Part shown: piece after piece, positions 37,403-49,953 of the stretch
Numbering within the stretch: the stretch's first letter is position 1
How the letters are laid out: the number at the start of each line of letters is the position of its first letter
Assembly: GCF_001625215.2 (NCBI RefSeq)
Contig: NC_030387.2
Location: 5,732,501-5,796,500, forward strand
DNA: 64,000 nt
Reading direction: 5' to 3'
Source: Daucus carota subsp. sativus
Lineage: Eukaryota > Streptophyta > Magnoliopsida > Apiales > Apiaceae
Notes under the pieces: generated by a model
Database searches by the model: none
Seen by the model: the letters and a program-made list of their open reading frames with translations, nothing else
What the model was told of the DNA's origin: nothing
Made by a program: the position numbers and the translations under genes

Positions 37403-37846
37403 TCTTCACATTTTGACTATGAATTAGTTGCATAAAGTATACTATAACATATATTCATAAACAGGTTTCTGTGGCTAAATAAGCTGGTTCTTATTTTTTC
37501 CTAATGTTTTTTTAGATGTGCATTCATATAGTTCTCAGAATCTAGATAGGCACATTATGATCAAGCTCTGTTAATGATCTAGATAAATTCATCCTGCGTG
37601 AGGCTCGTGGTAGTTCTGCTGAGTTCTACACCAATGGCCTTCTGCATGTTTGCGAGAATGTCTTGCAATGGTTTTTAATTCGATATCAAGGAGCGGAGTT
37701 TGGTGGATGTGTTTGTTATAGTAGAAGGTTAAACATGTAGAGAGGCTCGATCTTGTAGGCAAAGAAAAGTTAATATTTTATACACTTATTCATTTGTGTT
37801 ATATGATGCATTTGATTCTGAAGATGATATGATTTCTATTTTACAG

Positions 37847-37973
37847 TGGATGTTCAGAGGAGTTGTGGGAGGCGGTATCAAGCTTGATGTATGCTTCTAC
37901 AAGATATTGCGGAGAGTTTCCAAAGCTTCAAGAGATGCGCGCAATGTTCACATCACATTTTGGGAAGGAATAG
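37847..37973 (+). pseudogene. IST1-like (Vps4-regulator) exon fragment in Helitron 2
   Basis: After an AG acceptor the frame reads CSEELWEAVSSLMYASTRY, then GEFPKLQEMRAMFTSHFGKE and TAG. This is the core of plant IST1-like proteins (CPxELKEAISSLIFAAxR ... ELQEIRxxFTSRFGKEF), ESCRT-III-associated regulators of the Vps4/SKD1 ATPase. The natural protein continues after GKEF, so the stop marks truncation. Confidence 0.75.
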
Positions 37974-38851
37974 ATGTAGGTTCCTTTACTTACATTTCCT
38001 GCTTGGAATAGAGGTAGACTTCCTCACCTCCACTAAATTAGTTAACAATGGGTTCTATTTTTTCGAGCGCATGTTCAACTCAGGTACGAGATTGAGAATT
38101 CCAAGCTCTCGGTTGCATCTTGCAAGTGTAATGTGTATAACTGTATATTGGTGTAATGTGGCTGAGGAGCACCAGGTTTTAGGACAGGGCATTAATCTAC
38201 AAGTTGTCGAGGAATCCTCCATGACAATAGAGGTAAGCAAGCAATATTATTTCAAATAAACAATTACAGGGGCTTACATTTGCAATCATAGAGGTGCAAA
38301 TTTTTGAGGTATGCGTGCTAATCACATCCATGTCGTGAATGTGTAGAATTTTGAAGCAGGATCGAATCTAAAAGAGAATTCCTCAATTTTACTTGGGAAA
38401 AAAAAGGGTGAAAGCTTCTCTGATTCTATGAAAGGAAGAAAAAAGTACAGAGACATAGACGCAAGACAAGCATCATTTGAATCGGCAGCTTATGCATCAG
38501 TTGTCCAGATCATCAAAATAGTCCAAGTACAAGGTAGAAAAAGGCATAGAACACACCTAGGCCTAGAAAGGTTTGGACAGAGAGAAATTTGAAATCTCTA
38601 ACACTTATCAATCTGTGTACGAGGATAAAGAAAAGGGCTTAGAATTTATAGCTCATACAATTTTTTTTAACTTTTTTATATTTAATATTTTCCTCACTCG
38701 CGCGAAGCGCGTTTTTTTCCCTAGTTTCAATATATTATGGACATTAAAGAATGACCCAAAAATGTTATTTGTTCAAGTATTTTTGACAAATTGTTTATAA
38801 TTTATTTTACATTTTCATCTCGTAGTTAGGCATCATATTAGCTATCGTAGT

Positions 38852-39091
38852 GGGTGTTTGGCACGGGCTTATAAGCCCGGCTTCTGAATTATAAGTTAGA
38901 AGCACTTATTTGTACTGTTTGTGTAAAAAGTCAAGAAGTACTTAAAAAAAAGCCACGATTACTAGCTTTTGTCTCACGGCTTTTAGTTTTTTTCCAAACA
39001 CTTTTATCACTTATAAGTTAAGACTTGCTTCTAACTTCTACTTCACTTTTTTACTTTAAGCAATAAGCACTTATTTTAATTTCACGGCCCC
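38852..39091. mobile_element. MITE-like repeat, GGGTGTTTGG family copy 1
   Basis: It shares about 240 bp with 54841-55087: starts GGGTGTTTGG, contains TATAAGTTAGAAGCACTTA and CTTATAAGT...TTGCTTCTAACTT in inverted arrangement, and ends in CGGCCCC. The flanks GTAGT and GTAAT may be a target duplication. It resembles short hAT-type repeats common in plant genomes. Confidence 0.65.
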
Positions 39092-39110
39092 GTAATATGT
39101 TAACATAATA

Positions 39111-39359
39111 CTTCCTCTGTTATAAATTAGATGTCCACTTAAAAAAACACACACAATTTAAGAAAAGTGGTTGTTCACAAATTAATTGCATTAAATAATG
39201 AAAATATGTGGGGTGAGATTGATCTAGGAAATATAAATAAGAGATATGTGGAGTAGAATTGACTTTGGAAATATGATTTTGCATTGAAAGTTGAAGTGGA
39301 CAAGTAATTTGAAACAAATTTTTTTTTGAAAGTGGACATGTAAATTGAAACGGAAGGAG
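39111..39359. mobile_element. Stowaway-like MITE upstream of HMGCL
   Basis: Starts CTTCCTCTGTTATAAATTAG and ends with GAAACGGAAGGAG, flanked by TA. Inner arms GATGTCCACTT and AAGTGGACATG are complementary. Confidence 0.8.
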
Positions 39360-39532
39360 TATCATATAATAAATTACTATATCTTAGCAATAATCACATG
39401 TCTGTACTTATAAACATTGTTGTAGAGAAATTAGCTATCACACTCTTTAACATTTTCTTCTGAGAAATTACCACATATATTTATCATCACCGATGTAATG
39501 CCTTGGCTTTAGCTAAAATAGAAAATTGTGTA

Positions 39533-39783
39533 CTCCCTCTGTCCCATTTAATTCTATACGTTTCTTTTTAACTGCTCGACACGCATTTAAATGCTCTTAT
39601 AAAATATAGTTCCGTAACTTATTTTTGAGATTTTCTTTTTCTGTATAAAAATATAACATTCAGACTTTAATTCAGAAAAGAAAAATTTTAAAAATAGATT
39701 GCACAACTACACTTTTCAGGAGCATTAAAGTCCGTGCCGCGTCCCCGTCCTCCAATGTATACTACTCAGGTGGACGGAGGGAG
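39533..39783. mobile_element. Stowaway-like MITE upstream of HMGCL
   Basis: Starts CTCCCTCTGTCCCA and ends TGGACGGAGGGAG with TA on both sides. The core GACACGCATTTAAATGCTC and ATATAGTTCCGTAACTTATT is shared with the element in the PYD2 intron. Confidence 0.85.
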
Positions 39784-40852
39784 TATATGAAACGGGAAAT
39801 TGACAACTTCCAACCGAAAACTACCTGCCATCTGTCAGATCAATAAATATATTCATTAATACTATTTTATTAATAAAATGCGACCCATACGAAATGATTG
39901 TACACCACAAAATTGGCAAAGACTCTTTTACTGACTACCAACCAAGAGTTTCTAGTAGTTCAGACCGCCCCCTCAGACTTGTTGTCTATGTATCACAATG
40001 TGAGTATCTCACTTATATTATATATATATGTTGTACAACTCTTCTTGGTTTTTGTCAAACTTGTTGCCCGTTTCTTACCCCACCTAACCCTTTACAATCT
40101 CTTCTTGATATTTTCAGCAAGCTCAATCCCAGGTTCATTTCTCATCTCTTATGTCTCAATTCTGACCTTGTTTTTATCAATCATTGTACAAGGAGAATTC
40201 TGAACTTGTTTGACTTTTCTGCTGTTGGGTGCTCAAATTTTGTGGAAGATTTGATGAAAGAAATTTTGAGTCCTTTTGTGTTGATGAGAATGATTCATGT
40301 GTTAGTAATTTAACGTGGGTTTTTAATATTGCAGAACAAGGATAATTTGTGTTGTACAGGGTAGATGATTGTTGTTATGTTTGTTGTTTTAGAGGTTTTT
40401 GAGCATTTTAATGGACTCCTAGGATTTTGATTTTAGGTAATTGATTGAATGTGTAATACTAGTAGTTTCTTGCTCTTGAAGGTAAAATGTTCTTTGGCTT
40501 ATCGCGATTTTAATGAATGTTACCAATGGAAATGTCAAATTTTCCTTTTTTCCATGGAAATACTATATTCAGCATAGTTGTCCTGTCAGTCTCTCACAGA
40601 GTCACAGTATGTTGCATTGCTTGTGGCTGCTGTCAAATGGTTGAGATTGTTGTAATGAGTTTATACGAACGTTATAAATGCTCAATTTAGAAACTTTGGA
40701 TCCCTTGAAAGTCTCCCTCTGTTGAAATTTTTGTTATTACCCTGTTTGGTATCATCATGTTTGTTTAATCCATAGTTCTAGGGGAAGACATCTGAGTATA
40801 GACATCATGTTGTGCTTTTGTTGCAGTTCCTTCCATTGCAGTCGCTTGTACA

Positions 40853-43800
40853 ATGTCAAGTTTGGAGCAGCCCCTTGGTTTGGAGAAGTTACCAAGCCTG
40901 AGCACTATTGAGCGACTTAATAGTTTCAGATCTACTTCTTGCAGTCCTAGAGGAGTTGATGGTGGAATGGGGGAGTGCTGGATTGAAGGAAGGAGTTCCG
41001 GCTCATCCAATAGCTGCAGGTAAAATGTCTTGCCAAAGCTGTTATATTTTGTTGCTTACGTCCATAGATAGTAATGAAAAAGTGTCATTTCTTTCCGCTG
41101 ACCAATTGCCCTGAAGTCTTTGAATGCTTTCTTGAAACATAGAGAAGAAAGAAAAAGAGATTGTATTGTTAGTGTTAGTAAGAATGTCATGAATTAATTA
41201 TTAAAAATATGTTGCGAAGTGCTGTTGGTTACTGAGTGCGATTCAATTGAACATTTTCAAGAGCTTTGAAAATTTACATCCTTAATGATGACATAGTGTT
41301 GAAGGCTGCAAGCAAACAGGGTCTTTAGGTGGTTGCAATTACAATTTCAGCCTAGGGTGGGTAAATTGTTTCTTTATCGTAGTTTGTTTGCTATTGCTAT
41401 GGTGAATCCACTCATGTGGTGGTCATCACAATACTTTTCCGTCACTGCTTAACTATTTAAGGAAGGTGACAAAAACCAATAGTTTTTCTACTTTCATGTG
41501 TCCTATAAGCATAAAATTGCTATCTATTTAGCATGTACCATTATATAATATTTAAACATATATTTTGAAGAAAAATGAATGCATGTTTTCTTGTATCCTG
41601 CACATTTGTATGCCTCTTGCTTGTTCAAATAGAAATCTATGATTACTTAATTAAATATTAATTATTGATTATGTCAAGGACATCACCGTTTAGTCATCCT
41701 ATTGGTTAATGGATTTCTCTGTGCTAAAAGTTTAGAATTACCTTTTTAAATTTACATGAAGTCTTAAAGAGTTGTTGCAAATAGACATTCTTTTGTAGAT
41801 AGAATGAAATATTAAGAAAGCGGACAAGAAATGTCAAATATGTATTTTTTGACGCTCCCAAGATGATTTCTTTATTAGTCAGCTGCTTATGTTTTATTTC
41901 TTCAACTAAACTTTTGCTGATCAAAGGAATACTGACCATAAATTCTAGTGCTCTGGTCTTTGTCCCAAAACTTTCTTTAGTTTTATTTTCTCAAGTTATC
42001 CAGTCAATATGCAATTCCTTTTGATGGCCCTTTTGAAATTTAAAAACTCTGAGAGTGTTCTATATATTTCAGTGAAGACTTTGAAGAGTACAGGAGAGAG
42101 TCTTTCACTTGGAGCCGGACACAGAATGACATCTCTTGTAGGAGTTCATGTTTAGACCACAGTAATGGAAGATACCGAATTGAATGTGATTCGCTATATT
42201 TGCCAAATCATCAGTACGACTCATATGGCAACAATGGTAGAGACATCAAGGACATTGTACATAAGGTCATAACTCTGTTTGCTTTATCTAGGTGTTTTAA
42301 GTATTCAACCAAATTTTATTTTCTCTCCTACTATATATGCTTGTGCAACAGAAAAAGTGTTTATTAGTGTGATTGTGTATTATGTCGGTGTACATGTTAT
42401 TAGATGTGGTCATTTGATAATTGGTGGGATGCTTCAGGTGTGCAAAGGTTTACCAGACTATGTGAAGATAGTGGAAGTCGGTCCAAGAGATGGTTTACAA
42501 AATGAAAAGATTGTCGTCCCTACAGCTGTAAAAGTTGAACTAATTCGCAGGCTAGTTTCCACTGGTCTATCTGTTATTGAGGCTACAAGTTTTGTCTCAC
42601 CAAAATGGGTACCTCAGGTGAGATATGCCTTTCGGTCTACTTCTGTTTAGTGTTTTATCAACATATCAATTAAAGTTCCCTTCATATATTTTTTATATCT
42701 TTCTAAAAGTCTTGCAAGATCAATCTCCTTTTCTTGGGCAATTGCTCTGATACCTATTTTTAGAGTTAATTATGGTGTTGGGTTTGTATGCTCTATAAAT
42801 AAAGAGTATGTTAGAATATAATATGATCCTGATAAGCCCTCCTCCCAACACCTTGAGGTTTTGGGAGAATTGGTCACTAAGAGAGTATAATAGTGGCACC
42901 TATAGGATCCTGATTCGGCCGGGCTAAGTGAACTATTATGCAATAAATACTGGAATTTTTTATGGTAAGTTGAGCTTCGACTCTTATTGATGTTATTATC
43001 TCTTTTCCTGGACTGTATGCAGTAAATTATATTTTGTGTCGTTTCATTGTCTTTGCATCTATTCTCATTAAACGTAAAATGTAACTGCTCGTGGTACTTT
43101 CCTTTCTTCACTCTTTGTAACAGCTAGCAGATGCAAAAGATGTAATGAAAGCAGTTAAAAATTTGGAAGCGGTTAAACTGCCTGTTTTGACACCCAATTT
43201 GAAGGTAAGTCCTGCTTCTTTTCAGAAAAGTATCTGACACACTGTTCAATTAATCCTAATGTTTTTTTTATACTGTAGGGCTTTGAAGCGGCTGTTGCTG
43301 CTGGTGCAAGGGAAGTAGCTATCTTCGCATCTGCCTCAGAAGCCTTTTCCAAGTTGAATATTAATTGTAGTATTGCAGAAAGTCTTGCACGTTATCGTGT
43401 TGTTGCAGAAGCTGCCAGAAAACTTTCAGTACCTATTCGTGGGTATGTGCTATTTTTACTTCTAAACATAAGTAACTCTTTCTCATTGTCGCTTTTTTTG
43501 ATCTATTAGCAAAGGTGTTCTATAATGTATTAGGGCCAAATTTTTTTCCTGTTCATGCTATGACTTAAAAGGTCTTTAATGCACAATTAGCTTGTACTTT
43601 CTTATTAATTATAGAAATTGAAACGGATAAATGGTGTCCCGTATCAGGTTGTTAGATCCTAAATTATAAGTTGGAGGTCTCTTTAACTTGGAACTTGCTC
43701 CTTATTACAGTAGTAGTTAATTTGGTGAATGCTTCCTTTATTCTGTTATGGTATTTCTAAAAAGACATAAATTAGTTGCTCACGTTGCTGATCTCAATGT

Positions 43801-46098
43801 TTCAAGATCAAGTACAGAAATTAAATGTCATCTACATTACATTTTATTTTTGTGTTATGTGTTATAACTTATAACATGAGTAAATTTTGTCCGTGGAACA
43901 CTTGGCAGATATTTGTTTGGTTTATATAGCTGTTTTACTAGTACTTAACTTCGCTGCACACAGTTATCTCCTATTCCTTCTGATTAAGCTTGCACTATTA
44001 ACACCATATTATTGCTTGCATATGCTGAATTGCTGATCCACATTCATAATAACTTTTCTATCTGAAGAGAAGCAATAAAACAGCAATAATTCATTCAAGA
44101 GGGTATATGCACAAAATGATGTATAAAAGTGTCTAGGTAAGTATTTTACAGTAAACTGGAAACCTAAGAGTCGACTAAATTATATCTTTTCTCTGGTGGA
44201 TGGGAATGGCAGCCTTTTACAATATATAAAAGAGACAAGAACCTGGTATATAGACACATAGGAGGACAACTCCAATATATTACCAATAACTCTCAAGAAC
44301 ATGCCCCAAAACAAAAACAAGGACCTGCAGCTTGCGCATTATCTGGTCAATTTCTTTCCCCGTAAACCATCCTAGAATAGTGTATCACAATCCTGCACCC
44401 ATGTTCGTGCGGCGAGTTTCTGACAGAGTACTCGTGGTGGGCAAAAAAGGAAATCTGTCACTGTCAGGCAAAACTTTCTTTAAACTTGTTAAATACTACA
44501 AGATCCTGTTGGGGCCTTCGTCTAACAAGTTAAGATTGTAGATGGACTCCTTACTTAACATGGTTTTAGAGCTCGGTTTAGGAGGGGTCTCAGATTCAAG
44601 TCCCTCGACCCCCATTAATTTAATTTAATTATCAGTTCTGTTTATCTGTAAATATTCTTTCTTGAATGTTCAGGTATATATCATGTGTTGTTGGCTGCCC
44701 AGATGAAGGTGCAATCCCACCATCAAAAGTTGCATATGTAGCTAAAGAACTTTATGAAATGGGTTGCTACGAAATCTCGCTAGCTGATACAATAGGAGTT
44801 GGTACCCCTGGTAATGATAAGAACCTTATGAATTACATTATGCTTTTAATGTTTACTCTTAGATTTCTTTGGTCTTTAACTATAGTATTGTGGTGTGACA
44901 ATTGGCATGACATTAGCTATTTACTGAATAAAGACTTGAACTCATTTTCCGGGGTGGAATTGATGGAGCTGGGAATGAAATAAAAATTATCAAATAGTAA
45001 AATGTTGGAGAGAATAATGGAGCAGGCGAGAGGGAAAAAATGAAATTTTATTTTTAATGATAAAATTGGTGAATATGGATGGCAGGAGGAATGAACATCC
45101 ACTTGTAAGTAGAAAGATTGAGCTCCATCTTGAACTCCTGAAATGCAAAGTGCGGAAAGGAAAGAAAAATATGTATAGATGTCGAAAATATAATTATAAT
45201 TTCATTGCAGTTCCCCAGCCGGTTATTGGAGGGTTTATATACTGAGCATTCTAATCTAATTTGCGAACAGAAACTTTTAATTGCACTTACTTCGTTATTC
45301 ACTTTGCCTCATTTCAATATTACAGGTACTGTTCTTCCAATGCTCGAAGCTGTAATGGCTTTCGTTCCTGTTGAGAATCTTGCTGTCCATTTTCACGATA
45401 CTTATGGACAGGCCCTTCCTAACATATTAATGTCCCTCCAAGTAAGCTACCCCTTGAACTTTATACTTGCAGAACAAAATTTCTATAATAACTATTCAGG
45501 ATTATTCTTTTGTTGAATTACTTCTGCAGTTGTTATATTAAGTGTCTGGCCATATATAATTTTTTGGGATAGAGACCCTGCTTTGTAGGATGGCAGGTCA
45601 CTTGTGTGGCCAATTGTTTGTAGTTAAATGCCACTATTATCATTTGGAACAAAAGCTGTAGTTCTGCCAAAGTAAAGGAGCATTCTTAAAACTACTGATA
45701 GTCAATCGAAAAAAATCAGAAAAGGGAATCTTTTTTTTCAGTGCCTTTATTTTTACATAGATTTCTCAGCGCTGATAAGCACTGGTGAGGGAAAAAAGTA
45801 ACTTCTCAACAACATCAATGTAATTTTATTGACTGGAGGAATTATTTCCTTGTGACAGATGGGAATCAATGTCGTGGATTCCTCTACTGCGGGTCTAGGA
45901 GGGTGTCCATATGCAAAGGGTGCTTCTGGAAATGTTGCAACAGAGGATGTTGTCTACATGCTTCATGGACTGGGCATAAAAACTAATGTTGATCTGGGAA
46001 AGCTCTTGTCTGCAGGGGAGTACATAAGCAAGCATTTAGGCCGACCCTCAGGTTCAAAAACCGCCATTGCTTTAAGCCGATTCACCGCAAGCGCCTAA
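40853..46098 (+). CDS. HMGCL: Hydroxymethylglutaryl-CoA lyase
   Basis: It cleaves HMG-CoA to acetyl-CoA and acetoacetate, the last step of leucine degradation in mitochondria. Eight exons: 40853-41019, 42073-42265, 42438-42617, 43124-43204, 43279-43442, 44674-44810, 45326-45441 and 45859-46098, all GT-AG and in phase, giving 425 residues. A plant-type N-terminal extension of about 120 residues (start [18 protein letters not shown]) precedes the TIM barrel. Key residues are [11 protein letters not shown] (from residue 133; D138 metal ligand), VHFHDTYGQ (metal histidines) and the signature [14 protein letters not shown] with catalytic C361. It closely matches Arabidopsis At2g26800. An acceptor (AG at 40825-40826) 27 bp before the ATG implies an upstream non-coding, or transit-peptide-bearing, exon near 39990. 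Confidence 0.95.
44558..44640 (+). repeat. Possible SINE fragment in HMGCL intron
   Basis: A stretch with TTTTAGAGCTCGGTTTAGG and a B-box-like AGATTCAAGTCCCTCGACC resembles an eroded tRNA-derived head. No tail or target duplication is visible, so this is weak. Confidence 0.3.
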
Positions 46099-47086
46099 AA
46101 ATAAGATATCGAGCGGGAACAATATTTCTAGAAGTAAATTTTGCATTCTTGTGCAAATAATCATATACAAATATTTGAATACAGAAGAGTACAAATTTAC
46201 ATATAACTTTCTTAACTGAAGAATGCTTCTTCCACCTGAGACAAATGGATTCTTATTACATAATGATTATGATTAAAATCGAGGAGCCAAGTTCCATGGA
46301 CTGTACACTTTTTTTAGAGTCTTGAAATCCAAAATCCTTACCATCCATTATATGTGTATCTAATGGTCAGTTTTTTTAAAACAAATAAAAATATAAAAAC
46401 ACAATATTGACAATTTTATTTTCTAATCTGTTAAAACTAACGGTGTTAACATCGTTTATGTGTGGTGCATAATTATAGGAAAACAGTTATATCTGATTAT
46501 TTTGCCCTCTTGGTTGACCACTTTTGTTATGCACTTTAACTATTTTGTCTTGCACATGACGTGCCCTAATTTATGCATGACACAAGTCATTTTAATATGC
46601 ATGAGTTGCTCTAATTACGCAGGGCATAAGCAAATTTTTAATGTCGCTTGTTTGTCATTTAAATATATGCAGGACATGTGCTAATTTTTAATGACATGCG
46701 CTTGTTTTTCATGTCATTTAAATATGCAGGACATATGTTAATTTTTAATGTCATGCACTTGTTTGTCATTTAAACATACATCACATATGCTATTCAAGAT
46801 ACATACATTGCATAACATGTTGGCATCCAAAAGGGGAATTAATTCATGTAGGAAGAACAAAACATAGATCGTTAATAAATCTTCATCATAGGAATTCCCT
46901 TACAAGCTATCCTGCCAAGATTAAACTTTTGATTCTTAACACATATCCTTAACAAAATAAAACAAACATTAAAGTCATGCTGCATAATCAATTAAGCGGT
47001 GTTTTTCCTTGCATATATTTCGTCACATTTTTCAAGAACTTTTTCCCTTTTCTCGTTCCCCACCCACGTCATTAGCTGCAGTTTCT
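46099..47086. repeat. Spacer with a short tandem repeat after HMGCL
   Basis: Between about 46615 and 46790 a unit of roughly 55-65 bp occurs three times (phrases GCAGGACATATGTTAATTTT, TAATGTCATGC, CTTGTTTGTCATTTAAA with variation). The first part of the interval should be the HMGCL 3' UTR. Nothing else is recognised. Confidence 0.6.
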
Positions 47087-48625
47087 TTATGTTCCCTTTT
47101 CTTTGTTTTCGTTATCTTCCTCGGTGCATGATCTAGAGTTGCTTCCCGAACAATGAGCAGAGTAGAGACTCCTAGTACTTGGACTTGATTCTTCAAAAAT
47201 CTTGAAGAAATATGCATATTCAAGTTTTAAGTCTTGTAACTTTTCATTGTCTGGATAGAGGGCAAAAGCTTCGATATAATTTGCCAAGCACTTTCTATAA
47301 ATGCTATCTAGTTTCTCCAAGTTCTTCTTAAAACCTTCCATGTAAGCCTGCAATACAAAATGCCGTTACAATTAATACATTTATTATTAGCAGCCCTTCT
47401 AAAGCATTCTTTTTGTTTTTGTTAGCACAAAGATGAATTTACAATCAACTACTTATTGGTTCATTCGCGAGTTATGAGGGTTAATTAGAGAATTCAAACA
47501 TTAAATTACTAAACAATGTTTCTTTGTAAAGAACAAAATATTTGTATTGGTGGCAGCCACCACCAATTGAACATGACAAAATATATAGCTAGTTCTCCAC
47601 TTTTTGATTTTGACACTATTATATCCTACTTTATCAATTTCTTGTAGAAAAAATAAAGTTAAAAACTGTATGCACATATTTGTAAACGTACCTCCTCCGC
47701 AAAGTGTCGTTCAATCTCATGATCGACCCTTTTCAGCGTGCTGTGCTTAGCTATACCACTCTTTTTAAAGCCTAATACACATGGAATAAACAACAGCAAC
47801 ACAATTCAGAAGGAGAAGTGCATAACATCTGAGTACGTTCCTTGCTTTTCCCACACTAGAGTCATCTGAGACCGTTCCTTACTTTTCCCATATTAGAATC
47901 ATCTCAGACCTAATATCGTGTATATTGCGGACACAGCATGGAACACTATCGTCCATACTAACGTATGCACAATCAATAAATTATCAACAACAAGTTCCAT
48001 AGAATAACTTATTATAGTTCAGTCCAATCAATATTTTATGCAACACAATACATCTTGTTTTACATTTTCCTCCGTAAAATTCACACCGAACGAATTCATC
48101 CACAACTCAATGCAGTACAAAAAATCACACTTCTCTAGTTTAAGTAAGTATATCAGCAAGAATTATAGGTCACAAATTACAAACAACTAAAAAATTACAT
48201 TCTGTATGTCCAAAATTACCAAGCAAATAATCACATATACAATAAGGGTCCTGATCCCTGACAACCAGGTTATCTAACACACTTTCAGGGCGTCAGATCT
48301 ATATTTCAAGGGTCCAGATTAAAACTTAGGTATCCGCTAAATAGCGGATACAATCTGATGGTAATGGAGTTGTGTGTTAGATAAAGCCCCGACAATCAGT
48401 TCTCAGGGACCAAAACCCATACAATAAATACCACACTTGCATAACATTGATTATTCCGATAATCTATATTCAGGACACAAAAGAACTAACCACACGAACA
48501 CAAAACAACTACCCACACGAATTGATACAAACCCTAATCGGTATATATCAAACAACGACATGCATTAATATTGGATATCTCAAATTAGTTAGTAAAAAAC
48601 ACTCTAATTCATTACCCGAACCCAT
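47087..48625 (-). CDS. Small gene of unknown function (tentative)
   Basis: A three-exon model: 48616-48625 (10 nt: ATG GGT TCG G), 47692-47771 and 47087-47347, with GT-AG borders and matching phase, encodes 116 residues. I do not recognise the family. The protein is charged and probably helical (KHSTLKRVDHEIERHFAEE, YMEGFKKNLEKLDSIYRKCL, LQDLKLEYAYFFKIFEE) with an acidic, serine-rich tail (TEEDNENKEKG). There is no signal peptide or membrane segment. The two larger exons have coding-like composition; the 10-nt first exon is inferred from phase and the G|GTAATG donor and is the weakest part. Intron 1 carries the MITE at 48245-48418. Confidence 0.5.
48245..48418. mobile_element. MITE of the AGGGTCCTG family, copy 1
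   Basis: A 174-bp element starting AGGGTCCTGATCCCTGACAA and ending TCAGGGACCAAAACCC, imperfect inverted repeats. A perfect 8-bp direct repeat ATACAATA (48237-48244, 48419-48426) flanks it, which suggests hAT-type transposition. The interior has a small palindrome TATCCGCTAAATAGCGGATA. Related copies are at 50928-51099 and about 58935-59129. Confidence 0.75.
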
Positions 48626-49231
48626 CCTCTGGTTTTCTGCAAACAAGACGGCGAAACCCCTATTATGAGTGTCCTACACTCCTGTACTTCTTCGAGATCT
48701 TTTAATTTAGAGTTTGTTATGGATTATATGCTTCCGACTAAAAAGGGAAGGCTTTTTAGGTGGAGTGACGTGCGGGATAGTGATTTGCACAGATTACAAT
48801 TACTATCTCCGTTCACTTAATTCTTAATATTAAATTTTTATATAAAATAAAAATTATTTTATAAATACGTGTTAAGTAGTTGAAAAAAAGTATTAAAAAA
48901 ATGATAAGGACACAAAAGTAGTTATTTTTAGTACTTCTGATTTTTAGTTAGAAATCTATAGGAAAACAAATCTTCGCCCCTTAATTGCTTACAAATAATT
49001 GTTGTTGGAAAATGTTATTTCCAATGTTACATTAAATTTATATACGATTTTTATTTTGAGATGTTCCTCCATTTCTCTACATCTAAAAATAATAATTTTT
49101 GATAATATAAAACACTATTACTTCGTCACTTTATTTCACTATTTCTCTTCCATAATAATACAAAACATTATTACATCCACTATTTATCCCTATTATTTCT
49201 AATTTATTATTAAATACAAATTGGTCTCGCG

Positions 49232-49711
49232 AGGGATGACAATCGGGTCACTTCGGGCCGGGGATCGCTATAACCGGCCCCGATCCCCGAATCCAAACCC
49301 AATCCCTATCCCCGGCCCGATCCCCATCGGGTATTATTTTTCGATCCCCATCCCCGGCCCGATCGGGATTCGGGGATACCCGCGATGATTCGGGGATTTT
49401 TTATTTAAACCAAAATTTCTAATTAAATACTTAAATTCATAATTAAGATTAGTTTTTAATATGTCTTATTAATACCTCATTATTTTTATTTAAACAGATC
49501 TTCAATAATTTGATTATGAACTTTTTAATTTTAAGACTTATATTAATAGAATTAAATATTAAAACTTATTTCAATAAATTTAATTATATTAAATATATAA
49601 TAATAAATATATATAATAAATAAACAGGTGATTTGAAAATCCATGACCGAAGTTGCACCTAAAGAGCTATATAAACACATTAATAAATAATTATAATATA
49701 TATATTAAATA

Positions 49712-49754
<43 letters not shown>

Positions 49755-49953
49755 ATATATAAAAATCGGGCCAACAATCGGGGGAATCGGGTCGGAAATC
49801 GGGGATCGGGCCGGGAAAATGTGAAAAACCGCACCCGATCCGATCCCCGATATTTTTTCAATATCGTCCCCGTTCCTCGACCTGTACCGGAAAAAATTCC
49901 CGAATGCGAGGATCGGGTCGGGATCGGACGGGTTGAGATTAATGCCCATCCCT
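49232..49953. mobile_element. GC-rich-ended hAT-like element, copy B
   Basis: Same family as 2717-3382: AGGGATGACAATCGGGTC at the left end and GATTAATGCCCATCCCT at the right end, dense CCCGATCC/GATCGGG subterminal motifs, and an AT-rich core sharing CCATGACCGAAGTTGCACC. A TA microsatellite lies at about 49716-49748. The flanks TCTCGCG and TCTCACC may be a worn target duplication. Confidence 0.7.

Larger units (their letters stand above)
35159..38724 (+). mobile_element. Non-autonomous Helitron 2 carrying host gene fragments
   Basis: The 5' end TCTTATATATATATAAAGG is preceded by A. The 3' end has a hairpin CGCGC-GAA-GCGCG (38699-38711) followed by CTAG (38721-38724) and T. The end structure and internal TGACGTGG motif match the Helitron at 14414-17780. 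The first about 180 bp after the 5' tip are tandemly duplicated (35183-35364 and 35365-35547), which creates a spurious 149-codon open frame. No replication-initiator or helicase frame is seen. It carries exon-like fragments of an LRR receptor kinase and an IST1-like protein in plus orientation. Confidence 0.85.

Noticed and set aside
42770-42960. Possible LTR fragment in HMGCL intron 3 (TGTTAGAATATAATATGATCC, CAACACCTTGAGGTTTTGGG style)
   Set aside because: The wording resembles plant retrotransposon LTRs, but no paired LTR, primer-binding site or target duplication is visible.
46615-46790. CRISPR-like repeat array
   Set aside because: Only three imperfect head-to-tail units without distinct spacers, in a plant nuclear context; an ordinary tandem repeat.
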